Numbered from the stretch's first letter, positions 40,955-50,831 are shown. The stretch is 64,000 bases of DNA from DSUN01 sp035527715 (GCA_035527715.1 DATKZY010000021.1:7268-71267); one strand, 5' to 3'. Numbers and translations: made by a program. Notes: generated by a model from the letters alone, not told the origin.

Positions 40955-42019
40955 ATGCTCGTGGACGCGCTGCCTCGACTGGGCCTGGGGCTGGGGAGCC
41001 TGCCGCTGCTGTCGGATGCCGAGACCCGCTCGATCTCGGCGGAGAACCCGAACGGCGAGAAGGCCGGCGGGGCCAGGGAGAAGCCCGACGAGAAGAGCGC
41101 CGCCTCGATGCTCGGACAGGGCTGGAAGGTCCGCCCCTGCATCACCCTCGGGCCCGGCCAGACCGTGACCCTCGCCGACATCAAAGGCCCAGGAATCATC
41201 CAGCACATCTGGATCACCGTGCGCGAGACGGCCTATCGCGACTGCCTGCTGCGGGTCTACTGGGACGGCGAGGAGACGCCCTCGGTCGAGGTGCCGCTGG
41301 GCGACTTCTTCTGCAACGGCCACGCGCTCCGCTACAACGTCGTCTCCCTGCCCATCTGCGTGAACCCCTCGGGCGGCTTCAACTGCTACTTCCCCATGCC
41401 CTTCCGCAAGCGGGCGCGCGTGACCATCGAGAACCAGCGCTCCGAGGCCATCGGCGGCTTCTTCTACCAGATCACCTACGCCCTCCAGCCCGTGCCCGAC
41501 GAAGCGGCCTGCCTCCACGCCCAGTGGCGCCGCTCCGACACCACCCGCCAATACCCCGAACACGTCCTCCTCGACGGCGTGAAGGGCAAGGGCCACTACG
41601 TCGGCACCTTCATGGCCTGGACCCAGCTCTCCAACGGCTGGTGGGGCGAGGGCGAGATCAAGTTCTTCATGGACGGCGACAAGGAGTATCCGACGATCTG
41701 CGGCACGGGCACCGAGGACTATTTCTGCGGCGCCTGGGGCTTCGGCGGGCAGACCTATTCGACCCCGTTCCTCGGCTATCCCCTCTACAGCAAGCCCGAG
41801 GGCCAGGTGCCGCGGCACGGACTCTACCGCTGGCACATCCTCGACCCGATTCGCTTCAAGAGCGACCTGAAGGTCACGATGCAGGCGCTCGGCTGGTGGC
41901 CGAACCACAAGTTCCAGCCGCTCACCGACGACATTGCGTCGGTGGCCTACTGGTATCAGGCCGAGCCGCACGCGGCCTTCCCCGCGATGCCGCCCGTCCA
42001 CGAGCGCTACTCGCGCTGA
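40955..42019 (+). CDS. DUF2961 (GH172 family) protein
   Basis: This 354-residue protein starts at the ATG at 40955 or the GTG at 40961. AGGAGG lies very close, which favours the GTG. The family pattern is clear: GPGIIQHIWITVRETAYRDC, VEVPLGDFFCNGHALRYNVV, FNCYFPMPFRKRARVTIENQ, and CGTGTEDYFCGAWGFGGQTY. GH172 enzymes form oligomers that act on fructofuranose or arabinofuranose linkages. The GTGTEDYF motif carries family-conserved acidic residues. No signal peptide is obvious, so it may act inside the cell. Confidence 0.88.
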   Translation: MLVDALPRLGLGLGSLPLLSDAETRSISAENPNGEKAGGAREKPDEKSAASMLGQGWKVRPCITLGPGQTVTLADIKGPGIIQHIWITVRETAYRDCLLRVYWDGEETPSVEVPLGDFFCNGHALRYNVVSLPICVNPSGGFNCYFPMPFRKRARVTIENQRSEAIGGFFYQITYALQPVPDEAACLHAQWRRSDTTRQYPEHVLLDGVKGKGHYVGTFMAWTQLSNGWWGEGEIKFFMDGDKEYPTICGTGTEDYFCGAWGFGGQTYSTPFLGYPLYSKPEGQVPRHGLYRWHILDPIRFKSDLKVTMQALGWWPNHKFQPLTDDIASVAYWYQAEPHAAFPAMPPVHERYSR

Positions 42020-42171
42020 GGCGGAGAGAAGAGGGGATTCACCACAGAGGACACAGAGGAAGACACCGAGAAGAGGCATCTTGGGTCGCGGCCGGGAAGG
42101 TCCCTGCCGCGCAAGGCGCCCACCCATGCGCGACGGGGGGTGAGCGCCGGGGGGGGCGGGGGGCAAGCCGT

Positions 42172-42232
42172 CCAAGATGATCAAGATGATCACGCGCGCG
42201 CAATGGGGGGTGATCACCTTGACGGGGCAGGG
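42172..42232. repeat. 61-bp hairpin repeat, copy B
   Basis: A close copy of 19181-19241 in the same orientation, with the same ATGATCAAGATGATCACGCG core and a GTGATCACCTTG closing arm. It lies just past the end of the kinase-FGE gene. Confidence 0.8.
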
Positions 42233-42271
42233 GCGGCAGCCGGTCCATAGCCATAAGACGTTGAGCACCAA

Positions 42272-45200
42272 TCACATGTGGTGCCCATCCGCCTCATGGC
42301 CCGCGCCTCCGGCCCTGTTCGAGATGATCAGCCCTCCCTGCTCGGCGTCCTCTGTGGCTGATCCTGGTCCGGGGGGCGCGCCTGGTCGAGGGCCATCAGC
42401 ACGCGCAGGCCCGCGGCGTCGCCGGGCTTCGACGGGCACGCCGAGGGCCTGGGCCGTCTCCTCCTGCCGCCGCTTCGCCTCCGCCGCGTCGAAGGGCCAT
42501 TCGGTGTTGACCTTCCAGGTCTCGGCCTTCACTTTGGGGGCAGGCTCGGGCGCGGGGGCGGGACCGGCGAAAGCAATGGGCATGGAAACGCGGAAGCCAA
42601 ACGGGAAGTAGTTGCCGTGGCCTTCGGGGAAGTAGAGCCGGTATGTGGATCGGCAAACGCCAGCAGCGTACTCCCATGAGCCACCTCGGAGAACACGCTC
42701 TCCTTCTCCAGTCACACTGATTGGGTCGCTCTGGAATCCCTCAGCGTAACGTCCACTCCCATCCTGGCACCACTCCGACACGTTGCCGTGTAGGTCATAC
42801 AAGCCCCAGGGATTCGGCTTCCTGCCGCCCACGGGGTGAGTGCTCCTGCCTGCATTGTCGTGCCACCAGGCGTACTGGCTCAACTCCTCCTTCGCGTTGC
42901 CGAAGTGGAACTGTGTTGCGGACCCTGCCCGACAGGCATACTCCCACTGGGCCTCGGTCGGCAAGCTGGAACCTTTCCTGGGGTCCGACTTGTTCAGCCG
43001 AGAGAGGAAGCTCTGGCAATCGTGCCAGTTCACCTGCTCCACCGGGTTCGCCGCAGCCTGGAATTTGCTTGGATTGCGGGGCATCATAGCCTGCCATTGC
43101 TCTTGCGTCACCTCATACTTGCCGAGCCAGAAAGGCCTCGTGATTCTCACGCGATGTTGGGACAGTTCACGTTCGTACTCCTGCAGTTTCCCCCCATAGA
43201 GCTTGGCAAGCTCCTCTGCTGACGGCTTCTCGGGGCTGCCCATGAGGAACTCGCCTGCGGGGATGAGGACCAGGGTCATCTTCACCCCGTTGCCGAGATC
43301 AAGGTCCTGCTCGACGGGCACGCCGAGGGCCTTGGCCGTCTCCTCCTGCCGCCGCTTCGCCTCCTTCTCGTCGAACGGCCATTCGGTATAGACCTTCCAC
43401 GCCCCGGCCTTCGGCTCGGCTGCGGGCTCGGCAGGGCCGGGACGGGGAAGTTCGATGGACATAGCGATGCGGAACCCGATATAAGGCGTCCAGAGGCTCT
43501 GTTTGCCAGGCCCTCTGTATGCAGAGCGACAATGTCCGCCTTGATCACGACATGAGCCACCGCGCACAACCCTGATGTCTCCCTCGACTGCCCCCGTCGG
43601 GTCAGTTGCCGCCTTCGTGCTGTACTCGGCATACCCGTCCTGGCACCACTCCGCGACATTGCCGTGCATGTCGTGGAATCCCCAGGCATTGGCCTCGGCA
43701 AGACCTACCTGCTGATGTCTTGAGTCTGCCACCCCTTTGAGCCAAGCATATCGCCCAAGCAAGTGGGCTCCGTCGCCAAAGCAGAATTCTGTATCACTTC
43801 CCGCACGACAGGCATACTCCCATTCCGCTTCCGTCGGCAGGCGGAACCCCTTGCGCGTGGACCTGGCGTTCAGTTTCCCAAGGAACCCCTGACAGCCATT
43901 CCAGGTGACTTCCTCAACGGGTTCTCTGGGGGCTTGGTGTTTGCTTGGATTGTCCCCTGCCACGGCCTGCCACTGCTCTTGAGTCAACTCATGCTTCCCG
44001 AGCCAGAATGGCTTGGTGATTCTCACCCGATGTTGGGGGCGCTCACGTTCGTACTCTTCCGCCTTCCCACCGTAGAGCTTCACAAGCTCCTCGGGCGACG
44101 GCTTCTCGGGGCTGCCCATGAGGAATTCGCCCGCGGGGATGAGCACCATCGTCATCTTCACCCCGTTGCCCAAGTCCACGTCCTGCTCGACGGGCACGCC
44201 GAGGGCCTTGGCGGTCTCCTCCTGGCGCCGCTTGGCCTCCGCCGCGTCGAAGGGCCACTCGGTGTAGACGTTCCACGCCCCAGCCTTCGGCGCGGGTGGC
44301 GGCAGAGGCGCCTGCGCGCCCGACTGGGGTTGGGGAGCAGCGGGAATCGTCGTGGCGACCACGCACACCCGACACCCGTAGTTGTCGTGCTGCCCGGTCG
44401 CCGGGCCGCGCATGCCGCGGCGGGCCGAGCGACAGTTCCACGGAGCGCCCATCCAGGGACCGCCCCGCGCGACCCGGACGTCGCCAGCACCTGGGCCTTT
44501 GGGGTCCACCTGGGCTGCTGTGTCATACGGCGCAAACCAGTCCTCGCACCACTCCCACACGTTGCCGAGCATGTCGTGCAGGCCCCAGGCGTTGGGCCTG
44601 GCCTCGCCCACGGGGTGCGTCGAGCCGCCCGAGTTGCCACTGAACCATGCGTGTTGTGGCAGGGCGGCCTGGCTGTCGCCGAAGTAGAACTCCGTGGGGG
44701 CCCCCGCGCGGCAGGCGTACTCCCATTCCGCCTCGGTCGGCAGCCGACACGGCTTCCTCAACTCCGCGCTGAACTTCTGGAGAAAGCCCTGGCAGTCGTT
44801 CCAGTTCACCCGTTCCACCGGATTCTGGGACTTGGGCTTGAACCGGCTGGGATTGTCGCCCATGACCGCCTCCCACTGCGCCTGGGTGACCTCGGTCTTG
44901 CCGAGCCAGAAAGGCTTGCTGATCTTCACCCGACGCTGAGGAAACTCCCGCTGCATCTCGTCCACCAGGCCGCCGACGAAGGTTTTCTGCAGTTGCTCGG
45001 GGCTTGTGGTCGGCGGGCTGCCCATGAGGAATTCGCCGGCGGGGATGAGGACGAAGGTCATTTTCACGCCGTTGCCGATGTCAATGTCCTGCTCGACGGG
45101 CACGCCGAGGGCCTTGGCCGTCTCCTCCTGGCGGCGCTTGGCCTCCGCCGCGTCGAAGGGCCACTGGGTGTAGACGGTCCACTGGGCGGAAGAGGGGGGC

Positions 45201-46495
45201 GGTTTTCGGTTATCGGTTGTCGGTTGTCGGGGTGTAGAGGGAGGGGCCACAGCCGAGGCCTGCCCTGAGCCTTGCCGAAGGGGCGGCTGTGCTACACGGG
45301 GACCCCGAAGGACGAGGACGACGACGAGGACGAGGACGATTGCAGAGCCGGCGATGAGGGCAAGGCGGACGCGGGGCAGGGGCGCCCCGCCTACAGGCCG
45401 GCGGCGGGCGGGCCGCAGCGGCTTGTCCTGCGGCGGCAGAGTCCGAGTGGGGGTCGAGGGCGAGACGGGTTCGCGGCGTGGGGACACGCCGCCCACAGCC
45501 GGGGAGACGCGGGGCACAGAGGCCCCGCCCACAACGCGGCGGCGGGGGGAGGCGCCGCCCACCTTGATGCGGTCGAGGGCGTCGAGGAGCTCGGCGGCGG
45601 TCTGGAAGCGCTCGGCAGGGTCCTTGCGGAGGAGGCGTCGGACGATGCTGCACAGGGCGGCCGGGGCGTCGGGCGCGGCCTCGCCCAGGGGCTGGACCTC
45701 GGCGCGGTAGTGCTTGAGGATCAGTTCGGCGGCGGTGGCGCCCTCGAAGGGGGGCCGCCCCGCGAGGAGGTGGTAGAAGGTTGCGCCGAGGGAGTAGAGG
45801 TCGCTCCGCGCGTCGGACGGCTTGGCCTCGGCAATCTCGGGCGGCATGTAGAGGGGCGTGCCGAGCGACGCGCCGGTGGCTGTCACGCTCACGTCCAGCC
45901 CCGCGCGTTTGGCGAGGCCGAAGTCGGCCACCTTCACCAGCCCGTCGCTCGTCAGAAGCAGGTTCGCGGGCTTGATGTCGCGGTGGACGATTCCCGCGGC
46001 GTGCGCCTTGGCGAGGGCGGAGGCGACCTGCTTCAGATAGGCCAGCGCCAGGTCAGGGGCCAGCCGGCCCACGCGCTTGAGGACCTGGGACAGGCTCTCG
46101 CCGTCCACAAGCTCCATGGCGATGAAGTGGTGGCCCTTGTCCTGGCCGACGACGATGACCTGGACGATGTTGGGGTGGTTGAGGGCAGCGGCGGCGCGTG
46201 CCTCGCGGCTGAAGCGCTCGAGGAAGCTCGCGTCGGCGGCGTATTCCTGGGGCAGGACCTTGATGGCGACGAGGCGGTCGAGCGATGCCTGGCGTGCCTT
46301 GTAGACGGCGCCCATGCCGCCGCGGCCGAGGAGCGCGACGATCTCGAAGTCGCCGAGCGACTGGCCGAGGAGGGGATCGAGATTGTCGGGCGGCTGGGAC
46401 AAGGAGAAGACCCACCACGGAGGCACGGAGAGCACGGAGAAGAAGCGGACGGGAGCAATGGTAATCCGGGCGGGGGGAGGAGTCAAGCCTTGCAC
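42272..46495 (-). CDS. Membrane Ser/Thr kinase with three FGE-sulfatase modules
   Basis: This protein has 1407 residues. The kinase domain spans about 50-310 with LLGRGGMGAVYKA, AIKVLP, the catalytic HRDIKPANLL, and DFGLAKR, all intact. The linker holds four copies of the VGGASVPR-type peptide, then a membrane helix (LIAGSAIVLVLVVVLVL). Outside lie three modules of about 270 residues, each with the leader WPFDAAEAKRRQEETAKALG followed by an FGE/SUMF1 domain (MVLIPAGEFLMGSP, LPTEAEWEYACRAG, GNVWEWC). A fourth leader is present but its FGE part is lost. The start is uncertain. A GTG at 46495 is used, and a start near 46400 is possible. Confidence 0.85.
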   Translation of the reverse strand: MQGLTPPPARITIAPVRFFSVLSVPPWWVFSLSQPPDNLDPLLGQSLGDFEIVALLGRGGMGAVYKARQASLDRLVAIKVLPQEYAADASFLERFSREARAAAALNHPNIVQVIVVGQDKGHHFIAMELVDGESLSQVLKRVGRLAPDLALAYLKQVASALAKAHAAGIVHRDIKPANLLLTSDGLVKVADFGLAKRAGLDVSVTATGASLGTPLYMPPEIAEAKPSDARSDLYSLGATFYHLLAGRPPFEGATAAELILKHYRAEVQPLGEAAPDAPAALCSIVRRLLRKDPAERFQTAAELLDALDRIKVGGASPRRRVVGGASVPRVSPAVGGVSPRREPVSPSTPTRTLPPQDKPLRPARRRPVGGAPLPRVRLALIAGSAIVLVLVVVLVLRGPRVAQPPLRQGSGQASAVAPPSTPRQPTTDNRKPPPSSAQWTVYTQWPFDAAEAKRRQEETAKALGVPVEQDIDIGNGVKMTFVLIPAGEFLMGSPPTTSPEQLQKTFVGGLVDEMQREFPQRRVKISKPFWLGKTEVTQAQWEAVMGDNPSRFKPKSQNPVERVNWNDCQGFLQKFSAELRKPCRLPTEAEWEYACRAGAPTEFYFGDSQAALPQHAWFSGNSGGSTHPVGEARPNAWGLHDMLGNVWEWCEDWFAPYDTAAQVDPKGPGAGDVRVARGGPWMGAPWNCRSARRGMRGPATGQHDNYGCRVCVVATTIPAAPQPQSGAQAPLPPPAPKAGAWNVYTEWPFDAAEAKRRQEETAKALGVPVEQDVDLGNGVKMTMVLIPAGEFLMGSPEKPSPEELVKLYGGKAEEYERERPQHRVRITKPFWLGKHELTQEQWQAVAGDNPSKHQAPREPVEEVTWNGCQGFLGKLNARSTRKGFRLPTEAEWEYACRAGSDTEFCFGDGAHLLGRYAWLKGVADSRHQQVGLAEANAWGFHDMHGNVAEWCQDGYAEYSTKAATDPTGAVEGDIRVVRGGSCRDQGGHCRSAYRGPGKQSLWTPYIGFRIAMSIELPRPGPAEPAAEPKAGAWKVYTEWPFDEKEAKRRQEETAKALGVPVEQDLDLGNGVKMTLVLIPAGEFLMGSPEKPSAEELAKLYGGKLQEYERELSQHRVRITRPFWLGKYEVTQEQWQAMMPRNPSKFQAAANPVEQVNWHDCQSFLSRLNKSDPRKGSSLPTEAQWEYACRAGSATQFHFGNAKEELSQYAWWHDNAGRSTHPVGGRKPNPWGLYDLHGNVSEWCQDGSGRYAEGFQSDPISVTGEGERVLRGGSWEYAAGVCRSTYRLYFPEGHGNYFPFGFRVSMPIAFAGPAPAPEPAPKVKAETWKVNTEWPFDAAEAKRRQEETAQALGVPVEARRRRGPARADGPRPGAPPGPGSATEDAEQGGLIISNRAGGAGHEADGHHM
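45369..45563. repeat. Four copies of the 27-bp palindrome in a kinase linker
   Basis: Copies at 45369-45395, 45472-45497, 45507-45533 and 45535-45563, all the same orientation, encode VGGAPLPRV, VGGVSPRRE, VGGASVPRV and VGGASPRRR between the kinase domain and the membrane helix. The densest cluster in the window. Confidence 0.85.
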
Positions 46496-46513
46496 GACGG
46501 CGGGCGATGCGCG

Positions 46514-46541
46514 ATGATAGCGGTCGTGTACGAGAAGACAA
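46514..46541 (-). promoter_or_regulatory. Candidate promoter of the kinase-FGE gene
   Basis: On the minus strand TTGTCT (46541-46536), a 16-bp spacer and TATCAT (46519-46514). Transcription would begin near 46507, a few bases before the GTG at 46495. Confidence 0.5.
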
Positions 46542-46551
46542 AGCTTGCCCC

Positions 46552-46777
46552 GCCCCCACCGAGCTTGCCTCGGTGGAGCGAGGATTGGCGACTACCGCGG
46601 CGGCATCCCCCCATCCCTCTCCCTTGCAGGGAGAGGGCAGGGTGAGGGTGGGGCTTTGGGATTGGGACAGGCGCTCGACCCTCCCCCTGCCCCCTCCCTG
46701 AGAGGGAGGGGGGTCGGTTGGTGGCGTGGCTCTTAGTGGCCAATCCCTCGCCCCACCGACACGAGGTCGGTGGGGGC
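46552..46777. repeat. 226-bp foldback repeat
   Basis: The outer arms (46552-46589 and 46738-46777; GCCCCCACCGA to GGATTGGC and complement) are nearly perfect. The inner part holds two opposed CCCTCTCCC-type hairpins. It fills most of the 307-base gap between the kinase and the lyase gene, and contains no gene. Confidence 0.75.
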
Positions 46778-46802
46778 GTGGAACCTATTCTGGAGGATCG
46801 CA

Positions 46803-47723
46803 ATGGCAGAGCACATCACGGGCCTGGTGGCGGCGCCGTTCACGGCGTTTCATTCGGACGGGAGCCTGCATCTCGACAAGATCGAGTACCAGGCGGAGTC
46901 GCTCTTCCTCAGCGGGGTGAGCGGGGCGTTCGTGTGCGGGACGACGGGGGAGAGCCTGTCGCTGACGGTGGCGGAGCGGATGGCGGTGGCGGAGCGGTGG
47001 AAGGCGGTGGCCACCGAGGGGCTGGCCGTGATCGTCCACGTGGGGCACCCGTGCCTGGAGGACTCGCGGGCCCTGGCCGCGCACGCGCAGAAGCTCGGGG
47101 CGCGAGCCATCGGGGCGATGGCGCCCTGCTTCTTCCGGCCAGCCAACGTGGATGACTTGGTGGCGTGGTGCGCGGAGGTGGCGGCGGCCGCGCCCGAGCT
47201 GCCGTTCTACTACTACCACATCCCCTCGATGACGGGGGTGAACTTCCCCGTGGCCGATTTCCTGGAGCGGGGGGCCGACCGCATCCCGACGCTTGCGGGC
47301 GCGAAGTTCACCTACGAGAACCTGATGGACTACCATCGCTGCCTGACGCTGCGCGGCGGGCGGTTCGATATGCTGTTCGGCCGCGACGAGATTCTGCTCT
47401 CGGCCCTGGTGCTGGGCGCGAAGGGTGCCGTGGGCACGACCTACAACTTCGCCGCCCCGCTCTACCGGCGCGTCGTCGCGGCGCACGAGCGGGGCGACCT
47501 GGCGGCCGCCCAGGCCGAGCAGCATCGCGCGGCCGAGATGATCGCGGCCCTCGTGCGCCACGGCGGCCTGCCGGCGTTCAAGGCCGTGATGAAGATGATT
47601 CGGGTGGACTGCGGCCCGGTGCGCCCGCCGCTGCGCGAGCTCACGCTCGAGGAGCGCCACCACCTGCACCAGGACCTGGAGCGCATGGGCTTCTTCGACT
47701 ACTGCTCGCGCTGCCAGCCGTAG
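46803..47723 (+). CDS. DHDPS/N-acetylneuraminate lyase family aldolase
   Basis: This 306-residue protein starts at the ATG at 46803 (TGGAGG upstream). It is a TIM barrel of the family, with VSGAFVCGTTGESLSLTVAE (substrate carboxylate loop), YYYHIPSMTG with the catalytic tyrosine, and GAKFTYENLM with the Schiff-base lysine. NanA-like sialate lyases cleave N-acetylneuraminate to N-acetylmannosamine and pyruvate. The MTGV loop after the tyrosine favours NanA over DapA. Substrate not certain. Confidence 0.85.
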   Translation: MAEHITGLVAAPFTAFHSDGSLHLDKIEYQAESLFLSGVSGAFVCGTTGESLSLTVAERMAVAERWKAVATEGLAVIVHVGHPCLEDSRALAAHAQKLGARAIGAMAPCFFRPANVDDLVAWCAEVAAAAPELPFYYYHIPSMTGVNFPVADFLERGADRIPTLAGAKFTYENLMDYHRCLTLRGGRFDMLFGRDEILLSALVLGAKGAVGTTYNFAAPLYRRVVAAHERGDLAAAQAEQHRAAEMIAALVRHGGLPAFKAVMKMIRVDCGPVRPPLRELTLEERHHLHQDLERMGFFDYCSRCQP

Positions 47724-47774
47724 CATGGGCCGCCTCGCGCCGAGCTCAGGTTCCCGTCGGGTCGCAGGACGCGC

Positions 47775-48719
47775 TCACGGTGCCCCGCCGGTGACGGTGC
47801 GGATCTGGGCGATCATGGCGTCGGCGGCGGCGGCGACGGCCTCGCGCCAGCGGGCCTCGCCGAACTGGCGGTCGTAGGGGGAGACGGCGTGGGCGAAGAT
47901 GACGCTGCGCGACGCGCTGACGAGGGCGCCGCGCCCGCGGGCGTCGAAGGCCCGCGCCACCTCGGCCGGGCCGGCCCCCTGGGCGCCGAAGCCGGGCACC
48001 AGGAACCAGGCCTGCGGCATCAGGCGCCGCAGCTTCTCGGCATCGATGGGCTGGGTGCCGGCGACGACGGCCCCGACGCAGCTGTAGCCGCAGCGGCCCA
48101 CCTGCGCCTTGCCCCACTCGTGGACGAGTGCGCCCATGCGCATGAAGAACGGCACGCCCTTGCACGAGAGGTTCTGGATCCGGTCGGCGCTGGGGTTGGT
48201 GGTGCGGACGAGGACGAAGAGCCCGCGGTCGCGCCGCGCAGCGTGGCGGATGAAGGGCTCGACGCCGTCGAGGCCGAAGTAGGGGTTCACCGTGCAGGCG
48301 TCGGCGCCCAGGTCGAAGAGCTCCTCGCCCAGCACCGAGGCGCCGCCCAGGTGGCCCTCCGCATAGGCGTCCGCCGTCGAGCCGATGTCGCACCGCTTGA
48401 TGTCCGCGATGACGATCAGCCCGGCGCGCTTCGCGCGACCCACGGTGTCCACGTAGGCCTGGTAGCCCAACGGCCCGAAGCGCTCGAAGAAGGCGGCCTG
48501 GACCTTCACGACGGGCACCTTGGGCGCCACGATGTCAATCACCTCGCCGCAGAAGACCCGCAGGGCCTCGGCGGCGACCTCGCAGGTGAGCGGCCCCTGC
48601 CCGATGACCCGCTGGCGCAGGGAGGAGGGAATGGCTTCCAGCCGCGGGTCGAGCCCCACCACGCACGGGTTCCTCTTGGCCTCCACCGCCTCGGCGAGCC
48701 GGTCGGCGAAATGAGCCAT
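47775..48719 (-). CDS. pyrF: Orotidine 5'-phosphate decarboxylase
   Basis: This 314-residue protein is of the type 2 PyrF length. The catalytic motif reads LIVIADIKRCDIGSTADAYA, with the Asp-Lys-Asp set (DIKRCD). CVVGLDPRLEAIP at the N-terminus and VKVQAAFFERFG also match. It makes UMP in pyrimidine synthesis in the cytoplasm. It is 13 bp downstream of pabA/trpG in one operon. Confidence 0.93.
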   Translation of the reverse strand: MAHFADRLAEAVEAKRNPCVVGLDPRLEAIPSSLRQRVIGQGPLTCEVAAEALRVFCGEVIDIVAPKVPVVKVQAAFFERFGPLGYQAYVDTVGRAKRAGLIVIADIKRCDIGSTADAYAEGHLGGASVLGEELFDLGADACTVNPYFGLDGVEPFIRHAARRDRGLFVLVRTTNPSADRIQNLSCKGVPFFMRMGALVHEWGKAQVGRCGYSCVGAVVAGTQPIDAEKLRRLMPQAWFLVPGFGAQGAGPAEVARAFDARGRGALVSASRSVIFAHAVSPYDRQFGEARWREAVAAAADAMIAQIRTVTGGAP

Positions 48720-48732
48720 CGAACGCTCCTGC

Positions 48733-49296
<564 letters not shown>

Positions 49297-49339
49297 GGCA
49301 GCGCGCCTGACAAGGCCCTCACGGCCCCTCGCCGCCAGC

Positions 49340-49368
49340 ACTATACCGGGCGGCAGCGGCGGAGTCAA
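49340..49368 (-). promoter_or_regulatory. Promoter of the pabA-pyrF operon
   Basis: On the minus strand TTGACT (49368-49363), a 17-bp spacer and TATAGT (49345-49340), about 44 bp from the GTG start. Confidence 0.65.
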
Positions 49369-49389
49369 CCTCGCAAGGGGGAGATCAGG

Positions 49390-49459
49390 CGGATGGGACC
49401 TATGGGACGAATGGGACGTATCGGAGGCGGCGGGCGACGGGTCCCAACCGTCCCATCGG
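49390..49459. repeat. Hairpin of ATGGGACNN repeats
   Basis: The left arm (49390-49424) has three ATGGGAC units at 9-bp steps. The right arm (49440-49459) has two GTCCCA units. It lies between the SPOR lipoprotein stop and the pabA promoter. Confidence 0.75.
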
Positions 49460-49471
49460 CCAGGGCTTCCC

Positions 49472-50308
49472 TCACGGCTTGATGAGCACCTCGAAGCCTT
49501 CGGCGCGCAGCTTCGCCGCCACGCGCTCCGCGTCGGCGCGCGTCGCGTAGGGGCCCACTTGCACCAGGTGCAGCGTGCCCTCGCGCGTCGCCGCCGTGCC
49601 CACGCCGGCCGGGTAGCCGCGCTCGCCGAGCAGCCGCGCATGCTCGGCCGCCTTGGCGGCGGAGGAGAGGGCGGCGACCTGAACGTAGTGCTGGCCGCCG
49701 GGCGATGTGGGCGGGAGCGACGCCCCTCCGCCGAGGCGGGCCTGGGCCCGCTCGGCATAGGGGCTGGAGCGGAACTCGGCGGCCACGCGGCGGTAATAGG
49801 TCCGCGCCTCGGCCCCGCGGCCCATGCGGTCGCAGGCCTCGGCGAGCACGAAGAGCGCCTCGTCGGCCCGCGGGCTGGCGGGGTCCTTGCTCAGGAGGTC
49901 GAGGCAGGCGGCGCGGCACTCGGCGTAGGCCCCGCGCTGGAAGTGGCAGCGGGCCAGCCCCAGGGCGGCCGAGGCCGCCAGGGCGGGGTTGGGCGAGGAG
50001 CGCAGGCACTCGCGGAACCGCGTCTGGGCCTCGGGCGTCTGCCCCTGCCGCAGGGCGATGGCCCCGAGCGCGTAGTGGGCCTCCGCCGCCTGCGGGCCGG
50101 ACGCCTGGTCGCGCACGAAGTCCCGCAGAAACGGCGCGGCGGCCCCGCCGTTGCCGAGGAGGAAGAGGCGCATGCCTTCGCGGTAGCGGGCGTCGTCCCG
50201 CGGCCCGGGCACGCACGAGCAGCCATGCCACAGGGGCAGGAGCGCGGCGAGCGCCGCGACGGCGACGCCGCGCCGCACAGGCGAGCGTGGGGCCAGCGTG
50301 TCAGCCAT
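49472..50308 (-). CDS. SPOR domain lipoprotein with TPR-like repeats
   Basis: This 278-residue protein has a lipobox region (LAALLPLWHGC). The TPR-like helical pairs are near 50-185 (AHYALGAIALRQGQTPEAQT, ADEALFVLAEACDRMGRGAE). The SPOR domain is at 205-278 (HYVQVAALSSAAKAAEHARL, LHLVQVGPYATRADAERVAA). SPOR domains bind denuded peptidoglycan at division sites. A degenerate 27-bp palindrome (GGGASLPPT) fills the linker. It overlaps the flavodoxin-like gene by 8 bp. Confidence 0.85.
   Translation of the reverse strand: MADTLAPRSPVRRGVAVAALAALLPLWHGCSCVPGPRDDARYREGMRLFLLGNGGAAAPFLRDFVRDQASGPQAAEAHYALGAIALRQGQTPEAQTRFRECLRSSPNPALAASAALGLARCHFQRGAYAECRAACLDLLSKDPASPRADEALFVLAEACDRMGRGAEARTYYRRVAAEFRSSPYAERAQARLGGGASLPPTSPGGQHYVQVAALSSAAKAAEHARLLGERGYPAGVGTAATREGTLHLVQVGPYATRADAERVAAKLRAEGFEVLIKP
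49704..49733. repeat. Degenerate copy of the 27-bp palindrome
   Basis: TGTGGGCGGGAGCGACGCCC with its continuation encodes RLGGGASLPPT in the linker between the TPR and SPOR parts. The palindrome is weakened. Confidence 0.5.
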
Positions 50309-50780
50309 GGAGCTTCTTCGTGATCGCGGCCAGCCGCTTGCCGTACTCGCGGCACTGGGTGCCGGCGCGCCGGTCGGGGGCGCCGATCGCCACCGGCCCG
50401 TAGTGGTCGCCCATCGGCACCCCGGGCACGACCATGCCGTGGATCAGGAGCGCCTGGAGGATGGCCAGGATCGTGGTCTCGTTGCCCCCGCCAATGTTGG
50501 CGGAGGACGCGAAGGCGCCGCCGACCTTCCCCTCGAGCTGCCCGTGGAGCGCCACGCTGTCGTCGAGCAGCCGCTTGAGCTCCGCCGCGGGGAGGCCGTA
50601 GTACGTCGGAGAGCCGAGGACGATCGCGTCGTAGCCGAGCAGGCTGCCCGGCTCGACCTCGGCGATGGGCTTCAGGTCCACCTGCACGCCGTTCGCGGCG
50701 GCCGCGCCGGCGTGGACCAGCTCCGCCATCTTGCGGGTGTTTCCCCCGCGGGAGTAGTATGCGATCAGCATCTTGGGCAT
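50301..50780 (-). CDS. Flavodoxin/WrbA-like NAD(P)H:quinone oxidoreductase-type protein
   Basis: This 159-residue protein starts MPKMLIAYYSRGGNTRKMAE, with the FMN phosphate loop YSRGGNT. Then GYDAIVLGSPTYYGLPAAEL and FASSANIGGGNETT follow, typical of WrbA-like FMN proteins. It is a cytoplasmic redox protein and may reduce quinones. It is transcribed ahead of the SPOR lipoprotein, which it overlaps. Confidence 0.88.
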   Translation of the reverse strand: MPKMLIAYYSRGGNTRKMAELVHAGAAAANGVQVDLKPIAEVEPGSLLGYDAIVLGSPTYYGLPAAELKRLLDDSVALHGQLEGKVGGAFASSANIGGGNETTILAILQALLIHGMVVPGVPMGDHYGPVAIGAPDRRAGTQCREYGKRLAAITKKLHG

Positions 50781-50831
50781 GGGGGCATCCTTCCTGGGTC
50801 ACCGGGCTCGCCGCGTCGTCCCACACCCCCC

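Noticed and set aside
42020..42271. A gene between GH172 and the kinase
   Set aside because: Only repeat sequence (ACAGAGGACACAGAGG units and the 61-bp hairpin) and no protein-like frame.
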